DNA of 64,000 bases from assembly GCF_018070025.1 (NCBI RefSeq), contig NZ_JAGPYQ010000001.1, positions 1,550,001 through 1,614,000 of the forward strand. Reading direction: 5' to 3'. Position 1 is the first letter of the stretch. Every line of letters begins with the position of its first letter. The translations under genes were made by a program, and so were the position numbers. The notes under the pieces were generated by a model. It saw only the letters and a list, made by a program, of their open reading frames with translations. It was not told the DNA's origin and searched no databases. The DNA comes from Streptomyces liliiviolaceus. GTDB lineage: Bacteria > Actinomycetota > Actinomycetes > Streptomycetales > Streptomycetaceae. This document shows positions 31,067-40,562 of this stretch, piece by piece.

Positions 31067-33277
31067 GTGGCTACTTTCCTGTACCGATTGGGCCGTCTGG
31101 CCTTCCGGCGTCGCTGGTACGCCGCCCTGGTCTGGGCGGCCGTCCTGGCCGCGGTGGGCCTGGGCGCGATGAAGGCCCCGGCGGCGGCCGAGGAGGCGTT
31201 CTCCATGCCGGGCATCGAGTCCCAGAAGGCGTTCGACCTGATGGAGCAGCGCTTCCCCGGGACGTCCGCCGACGGCGCGACCGCGCGGGTCGTCTTCGTC
31301 GCGCCGGACGGCGGGAAGGTCACCGCCGCCGAGAGCAAGGAGACCGTCGAGAAGACCGTGAAGGAACTGGGTGACGGCTCGCAGGTCGCGAGCGCCGTCG
31401 ACCCCTTCCAGGCGAAGGCGGTCAGCAAGGACGGCACGACGGCGTACGCGACCGTCACCTACAAGGTCGGGCCCGAGGAGCTGACGGACGCCAGCAGGTC
31501 CCAGCTGGTGAAGGCGCTCGACGAGGCCCGGGACTCCGGGCTGACCGTCGAGGCCGGCGGGACCGCCATGGAGGAGAACGGCGGACCGGGCGGAGCGGCC
31601 GAACTGATCGGCGTCGCGATCGCCGCGGTCGTCCTGCTGGTCACCTTCGGTTCCCTCGCCGCGGCCGGACTGCCGCTGCTGACCGCCATCATCGGCGTCG
31701 GCGTGAGCATGGCCACGATCCTGACCCTGGCCAGCACCCTCGGCCTGTCCACCACCACCGGCACGCTGGCGATGATGCTGGGCCTCGCGGTCGGCATCGA
31801 CTACGCCCTGTTCGTGGTCTCCCGCTACCGCGAGGAGCGCGCCAAGGGCCGTACGCCCGAGGAGGCCACCGCGCTCGCGACCGGTACGGCCGGTTCCGCG
31901 GTCGTCTTCGCCGGGCTCACCGTCGTCATCGCGCTGGCCGGACTCGCCGTCGTCGGCATCCCGATGCTCACCAAGATGGGCCTGGCCGCGGCCGGCGCCG
32001 TCGTCGTGGGCGTCTTCATCGCGCTGACGCTCGTACCGGCGCTGCTCGGCTTCTGGCCGAACGCCGTGCTCACCCGCAAGGCCCGCAAGAGCGGCCGGGT
32101 CGAGAAGGAGGCCGAGAGCAACGGCGGCACCCGCTGGGCGCGGTTCGTCCTGCGCCGGCCCGTACCCGTACTGCTCCTCGGCGTGGTCGGCCTCGGCGCC
32201 CTCGCGGTGCCGATGGCGGATCTGCAGCTGGGCATGCCCGGCGACGAGGCGAAGTCGACCTCCACCACCGAGCGCCGCGCCTACGACGCGCTCGCCGACG
32301 GCTTCGGACCGGGCTTCAACGGTCCGCTGACCGTCGTCGTGGACGCCAAGGGCGACGCCGACGCGAAGGGCGCCGTGGAGACGATCTCCAAGGAGATAGG
32401 CGCCACCGAGGGTGTCGTGTCAGTGTCCCCGGCGCGCTTCAACGAGGGCGGCGACACCGCCGTCTTCTCGGTCGTGCCCTCCACCGCGCCGACCGACCAG
32501 AGGACCACGGACCTGGTGAACACCATCCGCGGCGAGCGGACCGGGGTCGAGGCCGAGACCGGCGCGACCTTCGAGGTCACCGGCACCACCGCGCTGAACA
32601 TCGACATCTCCGACAAGGTCTCGGGCGCCCTGGTCCCGTACCTGATCGTCGTGGTCGGCCTGGCGATCATCCTGCTGATGGTGGTCTTCCGGTCCCTGCT
32701 CGTCCCGCTGAAGGCGGCCCTCGGCTTCCTCCTGTCGGTCCTGGCCTCCCTCGGTGTGGTCGTCCTGGTCTTCCAGCAGGGCCACGGCGCCGACCTGATG
32801 GGCGTGGAGCAGACCGGCCCGATCATGAGCCTGATGCCGATCTTCCTGGTGGGCATCGTCTTCGGCCTGGCCATGGACTACGAGGTGTTCCTGGTCTCCC
32901 GGATGCGCGAGGCGTACGTCCACGGGGAGTCGCCCGCCCAGGCGGTGACCAGCGGATTCCGGCACAGCGCCCGGGTCGTCGTGGCCGCCGCGCTGATCAT
33001 GATCGCGGTGTTCGCCGGCTTCATCGGCGAGAGCGAGTCCATGATCAAGATGATCGGCTTCGGGCTGGCCACCGCCGTCCTCTTCGACGCCTTCGTCGTC
33101 CGGATGGCGATCGTGCCCGCGGTCCTGGCCCTGCTCGGCCACAAGGCCTGGTGGCTGCCGGGCTGGCTCGACCGGCTGCTGCCCCGCGTCGACGTGGAGG
33201 GCGAGGCACTCAGCCGCAGGGCCGACGCGGACCCGGCGCCGTCCGACACGGCCGACCTGGAAGTGGCCCGCACCTGA
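31067..33277 (+). CDS. MMPL family transporter
   Basis: 736 residues from a GTG at 31067 (VATFLYRLGRLAFRRRW), the usual N-terminus for Streptomyces MMPL proteins; an in-frame ATG at 31049 is possible. It has two RND-like halves, each with a large extracytoplasmic loop and six membrane segments. The proton-relay Asp-Tyr pairs are in GLAVGIDYALFVVSRYREE and FGLAMDYEVFLVSRMREA. MMPL proteins export lipids, polyketides or fatty-acid-linked products; the substrate is not evident. Together with the divergent secreted lipase it may serve lipid handling, which is inference. A terminator follows. Confidence 0.9.
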   Translation: MATFLYRLGRLAFRRRWYAALVWAAVLAAVGLGAMKAPAAAEEAFSMPGIESQKAFDLMEQRFPGTSADGATARVVFVAPDGGKVTAAESKETVEKTVKELGDGSQVASAVDPFQAKAVSKDGTTAYATVTYKVGPEELTDASRSQLVKALDEARDSGLTVEAGGTAMEENGGPGGAAELIGVAIAAVVLLVTFGSLAAAGLPLLTAIIGVGVSMATILTLASTLGLSTTTGTLAMMLGLAVGIDYALFVVSRYREERAKGRTPEEATALATGTAGSAVVFAGLTVVIALAGLAVVGIPMLTKMGLAAAGAVVVGVFIALTLVPALLGFWPNAVLTRKARKSGRVEKEAESNGGTRWARFVLRRPVPVLLLGVVGLGALAVPMADLQLGMPGDEAKSTSTTERRAYDALADGFGPGFNGPLTVVVDAKGDADAKGAVETISKEIGATEGVVSVSPARFNEGGDTAVFSVVPSTAPTDQRTTDLVNTIRGERTGVEAETGATFEVTGTTALNIDISDKVSGALVPYLIVVVGLAIILLMVVFRSLLVPLKAALGFLLSVLASLGVVVLVFQQGHGADLMGVEQTGPIMSLMPIFLVGIVFGLAMDYEVFLVSRMREAYVHGESPAQAVTSGFRHSARVVVAAALIMIAVFAGFIGESESMIKMIGFGLATAVLFDAFVVRMAIVPAVLALLGHKAWWLPGWLDRLLPRVDVEGEALSRRADADPAPSDTADLEVART

Positions 33278-33369
33278 GACCCATCCGGTCCACCCGGGAC
33301 CCCTGAGGTCCGCCTGAGACCCCTGAGGTCCCATGAGGTCCACCTGAGGCGACGGCCTCCCTCCCCCCG

Positions 33370-33409
33370 GACGGGGCCGCCCGTGGCGAACGACACGGGC
33401 GGCCCCGTC
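33370..33409 (+). terminator. Strong terminator after the MMPL gene
   Basis: GACGGGGCCGCCCGTG and CACGGGCGGCCCCGTC form a perfect 16-bp stem with an eight-base loop, 93 bases past the stop. Between them (33285-33350) the phrase CCTGAGGTCC recurs imperfectly several times. Confidence 0.8.
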
Positions 33410-33485
33410 GGCCGTTCGCGCCTCTCGGCGTCACGATGGACGACACGCAGCACGAAGGACCCAGTCCAGCCAACCGGAGAGCCCG

Positions 33486-35006
33486 ATGTCCACCAGCCTG
33501 GAGCGCTACACCGACCGCTTCGAGCAGTACGCGGACCGCTACCCCTACGTCATCGACGCGGGGGTGGTCGTGGCACTGATGGGCTCCGCGAGCCTCGGCG
33601 CCTCGCTCACCATGCCCGGCGCCGACCCGCCCGACCAGGACAAGGCGGCGGTCATCCTCATGGGGGTGTCCTGCCTCGCCCTGCTCAAGCACCGCAGCCA
33701 CCCGCGCACCGCCGTCACCGTCACGGCGGTCTGCACGGCGATCGCGATCTCGCTGGACTATCTGCTCACGCCCCTGCTGCTGGCCCCCATCATGGCGGCG
33801 CTCTACTGGATGGCCACCATCAGCGACCGGAAGACGACCCGCGTCTACGGCATCACCACCATGCTGGCGCTGATGGTCGCGACGGCGCTGTCCGACTCGA
33901 TGGACGGCATCTCCCTGCTGCTGCGGACCATCGGCCCCTTCTTCTGGCTGCTGCTGCCGATCGCCGCGGGCAACATGACCCGGCTGCGGCGCGCCTATCT
34001 CACGGCCGTGCAGGCCCGTGCCGAACACGCCGAGCGCACCCGGGAGGAGGAGGCGCGGCTGCGCGTCACCGAGGAGCGCATGCGGATCGCCCGCGAACTG
34101 CACGACGTCGTCGCCCACCATCTGGCCCTGGCCAACGCGCAGGCCGGCACCGCCGCCCACCTCGCGCTCAGCAACCCCGAGCAGTCACGGAAGATCCTCA
34201 CCGATCTGACCGGGACCACGTCGTCGGCGCTGCGCGAACTGAAGGCCACGCTGGGGCTGCTGCGCCAGAGCGACGACCCGGCCTCCCCCTCGCTCGAACC
34301 GTCCCCCGGCCTGCACTGCCTGCCCGATCTGGTGGCGGCGTGCGCGTCCGCCGGGGTCGCCGTCGCGGTGACCACGGAGGGCGTGCCCCAGCCGCTCTCC
34401 CCGGGGGTGGACCTCACGGCGTTCCGGATCGTGCAGGAGGCGCTGACCAATGTGACCAAGCACGCCGCCGCGGAGAGCGCGCACGTGCGGCTCGGTTACG
34501 CCGACTCCCGGCTGCTCATCACGGTCACGAACGACGGTCCGGCGGCGGTCGCCGCGGCTCCCGCAGGGGTGACGACCGCCACGACCGCCACGACCGCCAC
34601 GGCGGCCCGGTCCGGCGGGCCGGGCCGGGGCTTCGGGGTCATGGGCATGCACGAACGCGCCCGGTCCATCGGCGGGGAGCTGCGGGCGGGCCCCCGCCCG
34701 GAGGGCGGCTTCGAGGTCACCACGGCGTTGCCGCTCCAGCCGCAGATGACGGGCGCGGGCCCGGGTGCGGGCCCTGGTACGGGGGTGACCGGGGTGTCGC
34801 GAGGGGGCGGGGAAGCCTCCGGAGCGGCCGACACCTCCGCGGCGGCCGACACCCCCGGCGCCTCCGGCACCGCCGACGCGGAGAAGTCCACGATGTCCAC
34901 CATGTGCTCCAGCTGCTTCGCCTCGATCACCTCCTTCACCTCCTTCACCTCTGTGACCTCCGTGACCTCCGTGACCTCTTCGACCGCGGAGGGGGAGAAG
35001 TCATGA
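33486..35006 (+). CDS. NarL-type two-component sensor histidine kinase
   Basis: 506 residues from an ATG at 33486 after GGAGAG. An N-terminal membrane domain has five or six segments (about 20-165), followed by the HisKA_3 dimerisation domain with phospho-acceptor H206 in RIARELHDVVAHHLALANAQAG, and a HATPase domain (FRIVQEALTNVTKHA, then GFGVMGMHERARSIGGELRAGP). No periplasmic sensor is seen, so it may sense the membrane. The last 90 residues are low complexity and end in tandem Thr-Ser-Phe/Val tripeptides. The stop overlaps the response regulator start (ATGA). Confidence 0.9.
   Translation: MSTSLERYTDRFEQYADRYPYVIDAGVVVALMGSASLGASLTMPGADPPDQDKAAVILMGVSCLALLKHRSHPRTAVTVTAVCTAIAISLDYLLTPLLLAPIMAALYWMATISDRKTTRVYGITTMLALMVATALSDSMDGISLLLRTIGPFFWLLLPIAAGNMTRLRRAYLTAVQARAEHAERTREEEARLRVTEERMRIARELHDVVAHHLALANAQAGTAAHLALSNPEQSRKILTDLTGTTSSALRELKATLGLLRQSDDPASPSLEPSPGLHCLPDLVAACASAGVAVAVTTEGVPQPLSPGVDLTAFRIVQEALTNVTKHAAAESAHVRLGYADSRLLITVTNDGPAAVAAAPAGVTTATTATTATAARSGGPGRGFGVMGMHERARSIGGELRAGPRPEGGFEVTTALPLQPQMTGAGPGAGPGTGVTGVSRGGGEASGAADTSAAADTPGASGTADAEKSTMSTMCSSCFASITSFTSFTSVTSVTSVTSSTAEGEKS
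34929..34982 (+). repeat. 9-bp in-frame tandem repeat at the end of the kinase gene
   Basis: Six consecutive ACCTCCTTC/ACCTCCGTG-type units encode (T-S-F/V)n in the last 30 residues of the histidine kinase. Copy number could vary by slippage without breaking the frame. Confidence 0.8.
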
Positions 35007-35683
35007 GCATCAAGGTGCTGCTCGCCGACGACCAGGCCCTGCTGCGGGCCACGTTCCGGATCCTGATCGATTCCTGCGACGACATGGCGGTGGTCGGCGA
35101 GGCCTCCGACGGCGCGGAGGCGGTGGACCTGACCCGCGCCCACCACCCCGACATCGTTCTCATGGACATCCGCATGCCGGGCGCGGACGGTCTCACGGCC
35201 ACGGCCGAGATCTGCGCGGACCCGAAACTGTCCGCCACCCGCGTCCTCATCCTCACCACGTTCGAGACCGAGGACTATGTCGCCCAGGCGCTGCGCGCGG
35301 GGGCCAGCGGGTTCCTCGGCAAGGACGTCACGGCCGACACCCTGCTGGACGGGCTGAGAACCGTGGCGTCCGGCGAGGCCCTGCTGTCACCGGGCGCCAC
35401 CCGCACGCTCATCACCCGCTTCCTCACGTCGCCCGCGCCCGGGGGCCACCTGGCTCCCCCGGAACGGCTGGCCGAACTCACGGTCCGCGAACGCGAGGTG
35501 ATGGCCCTGGCGGCGGAGGGCAAGTCCAACACCGAGATCGCCGAGGACCTCACGGTCAGCCCGCTGACCGTACGCACCCACATCCACCGGGCCATGACGA
35601 AGCTGGGCGCCCGGGACCGGGCCCAACTCGTGGTCATCGCCTATCAGACGGGCCTGGTGCAGGCGGGGCCGACGGCGCTCTGA
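35003..35683 (+). CDS. NarL/LuxR-family response regulator
   Basis: 226 residues, overlapping the kinase gene by four bases. Receiver domain 1-125 with D9/D10, phospho-acceptor D55 in IVLMDIRMPG, the conserved Thr in LILTTFE and Lys in FLGKDV. The C-terminal LuxR-type helix-turn-helix (about 155-215) is LTVREREVMALAAEGKSNTEIAEDLTVSPLTVRTHIHRAMTKLGARDRAQLV. With the kinase it forms a complete two-component system, and the likely target promoter cannot be inferred. Confidence 0.93.
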   Translation: MSIKVLLADDQALLRATFRILIDSCDDMAVVGEASDGAEAVDLTRAHHPDIVLMDIRMPGADGLTATAEICADPKLSATRVLILTTFETEDYVAQALRAGASGFLGKDVTADTLLDGLRTVASGEALLSPGATRTLITRFLTSPAPGGHLAPPERLAELTVREREVMALAAEGKSNTEIAEDLTVSPLTVRTHIHRAMTKLGARDRAQLVVIAYQTGLVQAGPTAL

Positions 35684-35706
35684 GGGCGACGCACACGCAG
35701 GCGACC

Positions 35707-35737
35707 CGCCGCGGTCCGTGGAATGCGGTCCGCGGCG
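35707..35737. terminator. Hairpin between response regulator and DUF4394 gene
   Basis: CGCCGCGG and CCGCGGCG pair over eight bases around a 15-base loop, in the 78-base gap between convergent stop codons. Confidence 0.45.
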
Positions 35738-35761
35738 AGTCGGTGGGTCCCGGCAGGCAGG

Positions 35762-36640
35762 TCAGGTCCCGGTCAGGCTGATGGCGATGTCCGTGACGTT
35801 CAGGGGGAACTGGCCGATGGACGTCGGCTCGCCGGTGAGCACGTTGACGCTGTAGAAGAACGCTCTGGTCGAGCCGTACGGCAGGAGCGAGGCGAAGGCG
35901 TCGTTCGAGGTCGTCTTGCCGTTCGTCAGGGTGCTGTAGATGTCGAGGCCCGCGTCGACACCGGCGTCGAAGCCGAGGAGGCCGGTCGGGACGAGGGTGC
36001 CCGCGTTGGGCGGCGACTGGATGACGACCTGGTCGTTGTACGTGTCGATGTCGAACAGGGTCGTCGCGGTGGACCCCACCAGGTCGTTGTTCGTGTAGCC
36101 GGCCGCGGTCACGCCCTGGGCCGCCGTGGTGAGCGGCGGGACGGTCAGCGCGCTGTCGGCGACCGTGGTGCCGTCGTTCAGGTTGTGCCGCAGGTTCTGG
36201 CCGTAGTTGCTGATCACCCGTAACCGGTCGGCCGCCGGGTTGAAGTCGATGTCGAAGACGGTGCCGTAGAGCGAGACCGCGAGCTGGGAGACCTTGGTGG
36301 CGACCACGGTGTCGGGGAGCGCCGGTGGCATCTTGATCGTGTAGATGCCGCCCTTGTCGCCCACGCCGTACAGCAGGCCGTTCTGCACCCGGAAGTCGAT
36401 GCCGATGATCTTGGTGTCGCCGACGAGTCCGTCGATGACCAGCACCCAGTTGAGGACCTTCGGGTTGTCCGTCCAGAACGTGGACAGCAGGGTGCCGTCG
36501 CCGGCGAGGCCGTACGCCCGCAGGCTGGGAGTGGCGTCGGGGGCGGCGGAGCTGGAGCCGGGCGCGCTCAGGGTGAGCGCGGTTGCCGCGCACACGACCG
36601 CTACCGCCGCCGCGATTCTCTTCTTGACCGCTGCTTTCAT
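35762..36640 (-). CDS. Secreted DUF4394 protein
   Basis: 292 residues from an ATG at 36640 with GGGAGGG upstream. A signal peptide (MKAAVKKRIAAAVAVVCAATALTLS, cut near SSAAPDA) is followed by a DUF4394 beta-propeller-like domain: LRAYGLAGDGTLLSTFWTDNPKVLN, then GIDFRVQNGLLYGVGDKGGIYTI, FDIDFNPAADRLRVISNYGQNLRHNLNDG, and GYTNNDLVGSTATTLFDIDTYND. The function is unknown. It is divergent from the regulator at 36863. Confidence 0.85.
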   Translation of the reverse strand: MKAAVKKRIAAAVAVVCAATALTLSAPGSSSAAPDATPSLRAYGLAGDGTLLSTFWTDNPKVLNWVLVIDGLVGDTKIIGIDFRVQNGLLYGVGDKGGIYTIKMPPALPDTVVATKVSQLAVSLYGTVFDIDFNPAADRLRVISNYGQNLRHNLNDGTTVADSALTVPPLTTAAQGVTAAGYTNNDLVGSTATTLFDIDTYNDQVVIQSPPNAGTLVPTGLLGFDAGVDAGLDIYSTLTNGKTTSNDAFASLLPYGSTRAFFYSVNVLTGEPTSIGQFPLNVTDIAISLTGT

Positions 36641-36862
36641 TGTTTTCCCTCCCGTTTGAGCCGTACGAAACAATTCCGCTGCGCGGTCTCCATTAAGCCC
36701 AGGCGGGATCGGCCCGACAAGCCGATCGAGCCACAAGTAGGGCCGGATCAAGGAACTTTGCGCACTGTGACAAATGCGGGGTCGGTATATCCTTCATCGA
36801 TTCACCCGGAGTGATAAGCGCCCGTCCGGATTTCATCTGTCGGCGCCCTCGCCTGCGGTGAC

Positions 36863-38134
36863 ATGCTCATGGCTATGGGGAGCCTCTTCGCCGAGCTGGC
36901 CCGGCAGGCGTCGGCCAACGCGCGCCGCGAGGTCGAGACGTACGTGCGCGAGATACCGGAACTCGGATCGTTGGACCTGAACTCACGGGCCAGGGACGAG
37001 ACGCTGGAGTACTCGGTGTGGTTCAGGCGCCGCACGCTCGAACTGGCCCCGGACAACGGCGTGCTGACCGACGCCGACCTCGGTTACATCGCCTCCATGG
37101 GCGAGGCGCGGGCCGGGGCGGGCATGTCGCTGGACTCGCGGCAACGGGTCCTGCGCGTGCACACCGAACTCATGCTGCGCGAGATCAACGAGGCCACGGA
37201 GGCCCAGCGCGGCGGCGACGTCGACGAACTCATGCGCATCATGAGCTGGTTCGCCCCGCAGGGCGAGCGCGGCATCGGCGCGTACCGGCAGGGCTTCGTG
37301 ACGGCGATGCGACGCCGGTTGCCGTACGTCGAACAAGTCGGCCTGCTGGCCCGGTCGATGCTGGCCGAGGACCCCATGGCGGCGGAGCTCGCGCTGCTCA
37401 CGGGCCTGGAACTGGCCGAGCACTACGAGGTGACGGTGATCCGGGTGCCCGACTGCCCCGTCGGCGACCGTGACCTGGAGAGCGGCATCGAGACGCTGGT
37501 GAAGACCCACCGGGTGCCCGTCACCTGGCGCCCGGAGCGCGGGGGCAGGGGCGGTGAGCTGATCGCGCTGGTGCCGGGGGGCGCCGGGAGCGGGCGGGCG
37601 GCCCCCGCCGCCCCTGATCCGCTGTCGGCACCCGACGCGGCGGTGTCGGGAGTGGCCGGGCCCGACGCGGCCCTGTCCGGTCTCCTGCGGGATTTCGCCC
37701 AGGCGCTCGGCCGTCTCTGTGCCGTCGGGACCGCCGGAGCGCCGCGGTCCGAGCTGGCCGGTGCCCTCGACCGGGCCCGGCGGATCAGCAGGGCGGCCCC
37801 CCTGCGGCCTACGTCCGCGCGGTTGCGGGCGCACACCATGGCGGACGTCTTCGTCGAACTCGCGGTCGCCGACGTGCCGTTCGTCGACGACTGGCTCCGC
37901 GCGGTGGCCCGGAGCCTCGAACCCGGCCCGGACCTCCTCCTGACCCTCGACGCGTACTACCGCCACGACATGAACCGCGGTGCCGCGGCGGAGGCCCTCA
38001 ACATCCATCCGCGCACCCTGGACTACCGCCTCCGCCGGGCGAGGGAACTCACGGACATCGACCCTGGCTCGACGCGGGGCGTACGCATCCTCAGCTCGGT
38101 CGTCACCCGGAGCCTGTCGGGAGCATGGCGGTGA
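36863..38134 (+). CDS. PucR family helix-turn-helix regulator
   Basis: 423 residues from an ATG at 36863; in-frame ATGs at 36869 and 36875 are alternatives and the ribosome site (GGTGA) is weak. The N-terminal domain is helical (MGSLFAELARQASANARREVETYVREIPEL, and ERGIGAYRQGFVTAMRRR), without the usual PucR sensory fold. A Pro/Ala/Gly-rich stretch near 235-265 separates it from the C-terminal half. The PucR-type helix-turn-helix is at the end: LLLTLDAYYRHDMNRGAAAEALNIHPRTLDYRLRRARELTDIDP. It may control the divergent DUF4394 gene, as such regulators often do. Confidence 0.8.
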   Translation: MLMAMGSLFAELARQASANARREVETYVREIPELGSLDLNSRARDETLEYSVWFRRRTLELAPDNGVLTDADLGYIASMGEARAGAGMSLDSRQRVLRVHTELMLREINEATEAQRGGDVDELMRIMSWFAPQGERGIGAYRQGFVTAMRRRLPYVEQVGLLARSMLAEDPMAAELALLTGLELAEHYEVTVIRVPDCPVGDRDLESGIETLVKTHRVPVTWRPERGGRGGELIALVPGGAGSGRAAPAAPDPLSAPDAAVSGVAGPDAALSGLLRDFAQALGRLCAVGTAGAPRSELAGALDRARRISRAAPLRPTSARLRAHTMADVFVELAVADVPFVDDWLRAVARSLEPGPDLLLTLDAYYRHDMNRGAAAEALNIHPRTLDYRLRRARELTDIDPGSTRGVRILSSVVTRSLSGAWR

Positions 38135-38590
38135 CCGGTCGGCCGGTGACCTCGGCGGCGGTCGCTCAGGGCACCGGCGAGCGACGAGACGGGAATGCGC
38201 TCGGACTTGGACATGGATATCCCCCCGGACCGGACCGGACCGAATTGCACGGCGATTGTGCTTGCGATTGCGATCACGATTGAGATTGCGGTTCCGTCGG
38301 GTCGGGGCGGTACGCGCATTCCCTTCCCTCGGGCGGGTTTCCCTCGGTGTATTTCCTTCGGCGGGCCGCCGCTCTCCCGATGTGTTCAAGACGGGGTCCG
38401 GGGGTGTCCCACGGTCGTCGCGCCCCTGAAGGGCTGAAGGGCTGAAGGGCTGAAGGGCTGAAGGGTCGAAGGGTCGGTGGCCGTGGCGGTCGTTCCCTGG
38501 GATTTCCCTCGTCTTCTCTTCGCAGGCCTGGACCAACCATCACCGGACCGTCCATCATGATGACGCTGCCATGACAACGTAGTCCTCGGG
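38135..38590. other. 456-base gap with unusual sequence and microsatellite
   Basis: Past the PucR stop, 38229-38290 is rich in GATTGCG-like units (lower G+C than its surroundings) following a CCGGA triple repeat at 38226-38242. Further right is an 8-bp tandem repeat (separate entry). No gene in either strand is convincing. Confidence 0.5.
38426..38473. repeat. 8-bp tandem repeat CTGAAGGG x5 plus a variant unit
   Basis: Five perfect CTGAAGGG units (38426-38465) and one TCGAAGGG unit. It lies 120-165 bases before the GH5 gene. Such a short repeat can change length by slippage and alter spacing of promoter elements. Confidence 0.85.
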
Positions 38591-40525
38591 ATGGTGACCG
38601 TGCGCGGATCCTTCGGCTGGGCGACCCTGGCCGCCGTTCTTCTCCTGGTGCCCTTCGCTTCCACTCCCGCTCAGGCGGCCCCGGCCGGACCGGAGCCCGC
38701 CGCCCGTGCGGACGCCACGGCGGCGGCGGACTGGACGGGGCCGCTCAGTACGCGGGGCCGCTGGATCGTCGACGCGAACGGCGACCGGTTCAAGCTGCGG
38801 TCCGGCAACTGGCACGGCGCCAGCGGCACCTGGAACGGCTCCGGGAACGTGGACGACGACGCGAGCCATCACGCGGGCGAGAACTCCGGGCGGATACCCC
38901 TCGGGCTGGACCGGGCGCCCATGGCCGAGATCGTCGCCGGGTTCCAGGAGATCGGGATCAACAGCATCCGGCTGCCCTTCTCCAACGAGATGGTCCACGA
39001 CAGCCGCCCCGTCACCGACGACGCCGTCGCCGCCAATCCCGGACTCCGGGGCAGGACCCCGCTCCAGGTGTACGACGCCGTGATCGGCGAACTCACCGGC
39101 GCCGGACTCGCGGTGATCCTCAACAACCACACCAACACGACCCGTTGGTGCTGCGGGGTCGACGGCAACGAACGCTGGAACGCCAGCCAGTCCGTCCAGA
39201 CCTGGGAGGACGACTGGCTCTTCATGGCCCGCCGCTACAAGGACAACAAGCGGGTCGTCGGCGCCGACCTCTACAACGAGGTCCGCCGCAACATCTGGGA
39301 CGACCCCAACTGGGGCCTCGGCGACGACCACGACTGGTTCGCCGCCTCCCAGCGCGTCGGCGACCGCATCCTGACCGAGGCCAACGCCGATCTCCTCATC
39401 GTCGTCGAGGGCATCAACTGGACCGGCATCCCCGTCGACGGCTTCGCCCACGGCCGCCCCACCCTGGAACCCGTACGGAACCTGTCCCACACCCTCGTCG
39501 ACTCCGGCAAGCTCGTGTACTCCGCCCACTTCTACGACTACACCGGCCCCAACCACAGCGGTGCCACGGGTACGGGCGAGACCACCGACCCCCGCTATCG
39601 CGACTTCAGCCCCGCCGAGCTGATCGACGTACTGAACCGCCAGGCCTTCTTCGTCACCGCCGAACAGGACCAGCACTTCACCGCGCCCGTGTGGATCAGC
39701 GAGTTCGGGGTGGGCGGCCGGGCGGAGACGAACGCCAAGGCGCGGGCCTGGTTCGAGAACTTCGTCGACCAACTGGTGCGCACCGACGCCGACTTCGCGT
39801 ACTGGCCGCTCGTCGGCTGGCACGAGAACCGCACCGGCAACGGCTGGGCCCTGCTGCACTGGGACGCGGCGGGCCACCGTATGGGCGTGTACGACGGTGA
39901 CGACTGGCGGGCCGCGGCGTGGAGCCGGCTCGTCGGGGCCTCCGGGCGTACCGGGCAGGTCGCCCCCGTCACGGAGTGGTCGATGCTCAGCCCCGACCAC
40001 GGGGACTTCATCGCCTCGCGGCGGATGCGGGCGCTGCCGGACTTCGACTCCGGTGCGCGCAAGGCCGTGTGTCCCGACGGGCAGCGGCTGCTCGGGCTCG
40101 GGCACACGGGGAACCGGGGGCTCTGCTCCGACGTGACCACCGGGCCGCTGGCGAACGCTGCCGGGGCGCCCGAGGTCGTCAAGGACGAGCGGTACGTGCC
40201 GCCGGGCGGGGACTGGGCGTCCGGGTACACCAAGCTGCAGTGTGCCGACGGGCGGTTCGTGTCGGGGTACGCGGTGCGGGGGGCGGCGGTGTCGTCCGTG
40301 CTGTGCGCTGCCGCGCCGGGCGGGGTGATCACCGGTACGGCGGGTCGTACGGTGTGGTTCGACCGGGGGGACAACCGGGGGGCCGCGCCCAAGGGTGGGG
40401 ACTTCGCGAACGGTCGCTACAAGGGGCAGTGTGCGGATGACGAGTATGTGGCGGGGGTCGCGTACACGGGTCGTATCGGGTCGTCCCGCACCCCGGACGC
40501 GCTGTTCTGCCGAAAGCTCCGCTGA
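38591..40525 (+). CDS. Secreted glycoside hydrolase family 5 (cellulase-like) with Cys-rich C-terminal domain
   Basis: 644 residues from an ATG at 38591 (a GTG at 38594 is equally possible). A signal peptide (about 1-30) precedes the GH5 (beta/alpha)8 barrel. The acid/base Glu is E230 in GADLYNEVRR and the nucleophile E371 in VWISEFGVGG, with IRLPFSNEM and LNNHTNTTRWCCG earlier, typical of GH5 endoglucanase-like enzymes. The C-terminal 170 residues hold three Cys-paired repeats (AVCPDGQRLLGLGH, KLQCADGRFVSGYAV, KGQCADDEYVAGVAYTG) seen at the end of other Streptomyces exo-enzymes and likely substrate- or wall-binding. The target is a beta-glucan, exact linkage unknown. Confidence 0.88.
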   Translation: MVTVRGSFGWATLAAVLLLVPFASTPAQAAPAGPEPAARADATAAADWTGPLSTRGRWIVDANGDRFKLRSGNWHGASGTWNGSGNVDDDASHHAGENSGRIPLGLDRAPMAEIVAGFQEIGINSIRLPFSNEMVHDSRPVTDDAVAANPGLRGRTPLQVYDAVIGELTGAGLAVILNNHTNTTRWCCGVDGNERWNASQSVQTWEDDWLFMARRYKDNKRVVGADLYNEVRRNIWDDPNWGLGDDHDWFAASQRVGDRILTEANADLLIVVEGINWTGIPVDGFAHGRPTLEPVRNLSHTLVDSGKLVYSAHFYDYTGPNHSGATGTGETTDPRYRDFSPAELIDVLNRQAFFVTAEQDQHFTAPVWISEFGVGGRAETNAKARAWFENFVDQLVRTDADFAYWPLVGWHENRTGNGWALLHWDAAGHRMGVYDGDDWRAAAWSRLVGASGRTGQVAPVTEWSMLSPDHGDFIASRRMRALPDFDSGARKAVCPDGQRLLGLGHTGNRGLCSDVTTGPLANAAGAPEVVKDERYVPPGGDWASGYTKLQCADGRFVSGYAVRGAAVSSVLCAAAPGGVITGTAGRTVWFDRGDNRGAAPKGGDFANGRYKGQCADDEYVAGVAYTGRIGSSRTPDALFCRKLR

Positions 40526-40562
40526 GGTTTGCGTGTCGGGTGCGGGCCGGTGGGGGTTGCCC

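Noticed and set aside
36707..36727. GATCGGC/GCCGATC inverted repeat between DUF4394 and PucR genes
   Set aside because: A 7-bp stem in G/C-rich DNA is expected by chance; no other support for an operator.
38023..38214. Minus-strand frame starting MSKSERIPVSSLAGALSD
   Set aside because: The first 18 codons look coding and a GGGGGAT precedes the ATG, but it overlaps the end of the PucR gene by 112 bases and codon quality falls after residue 20. Possibly a remnant; too weak to call.
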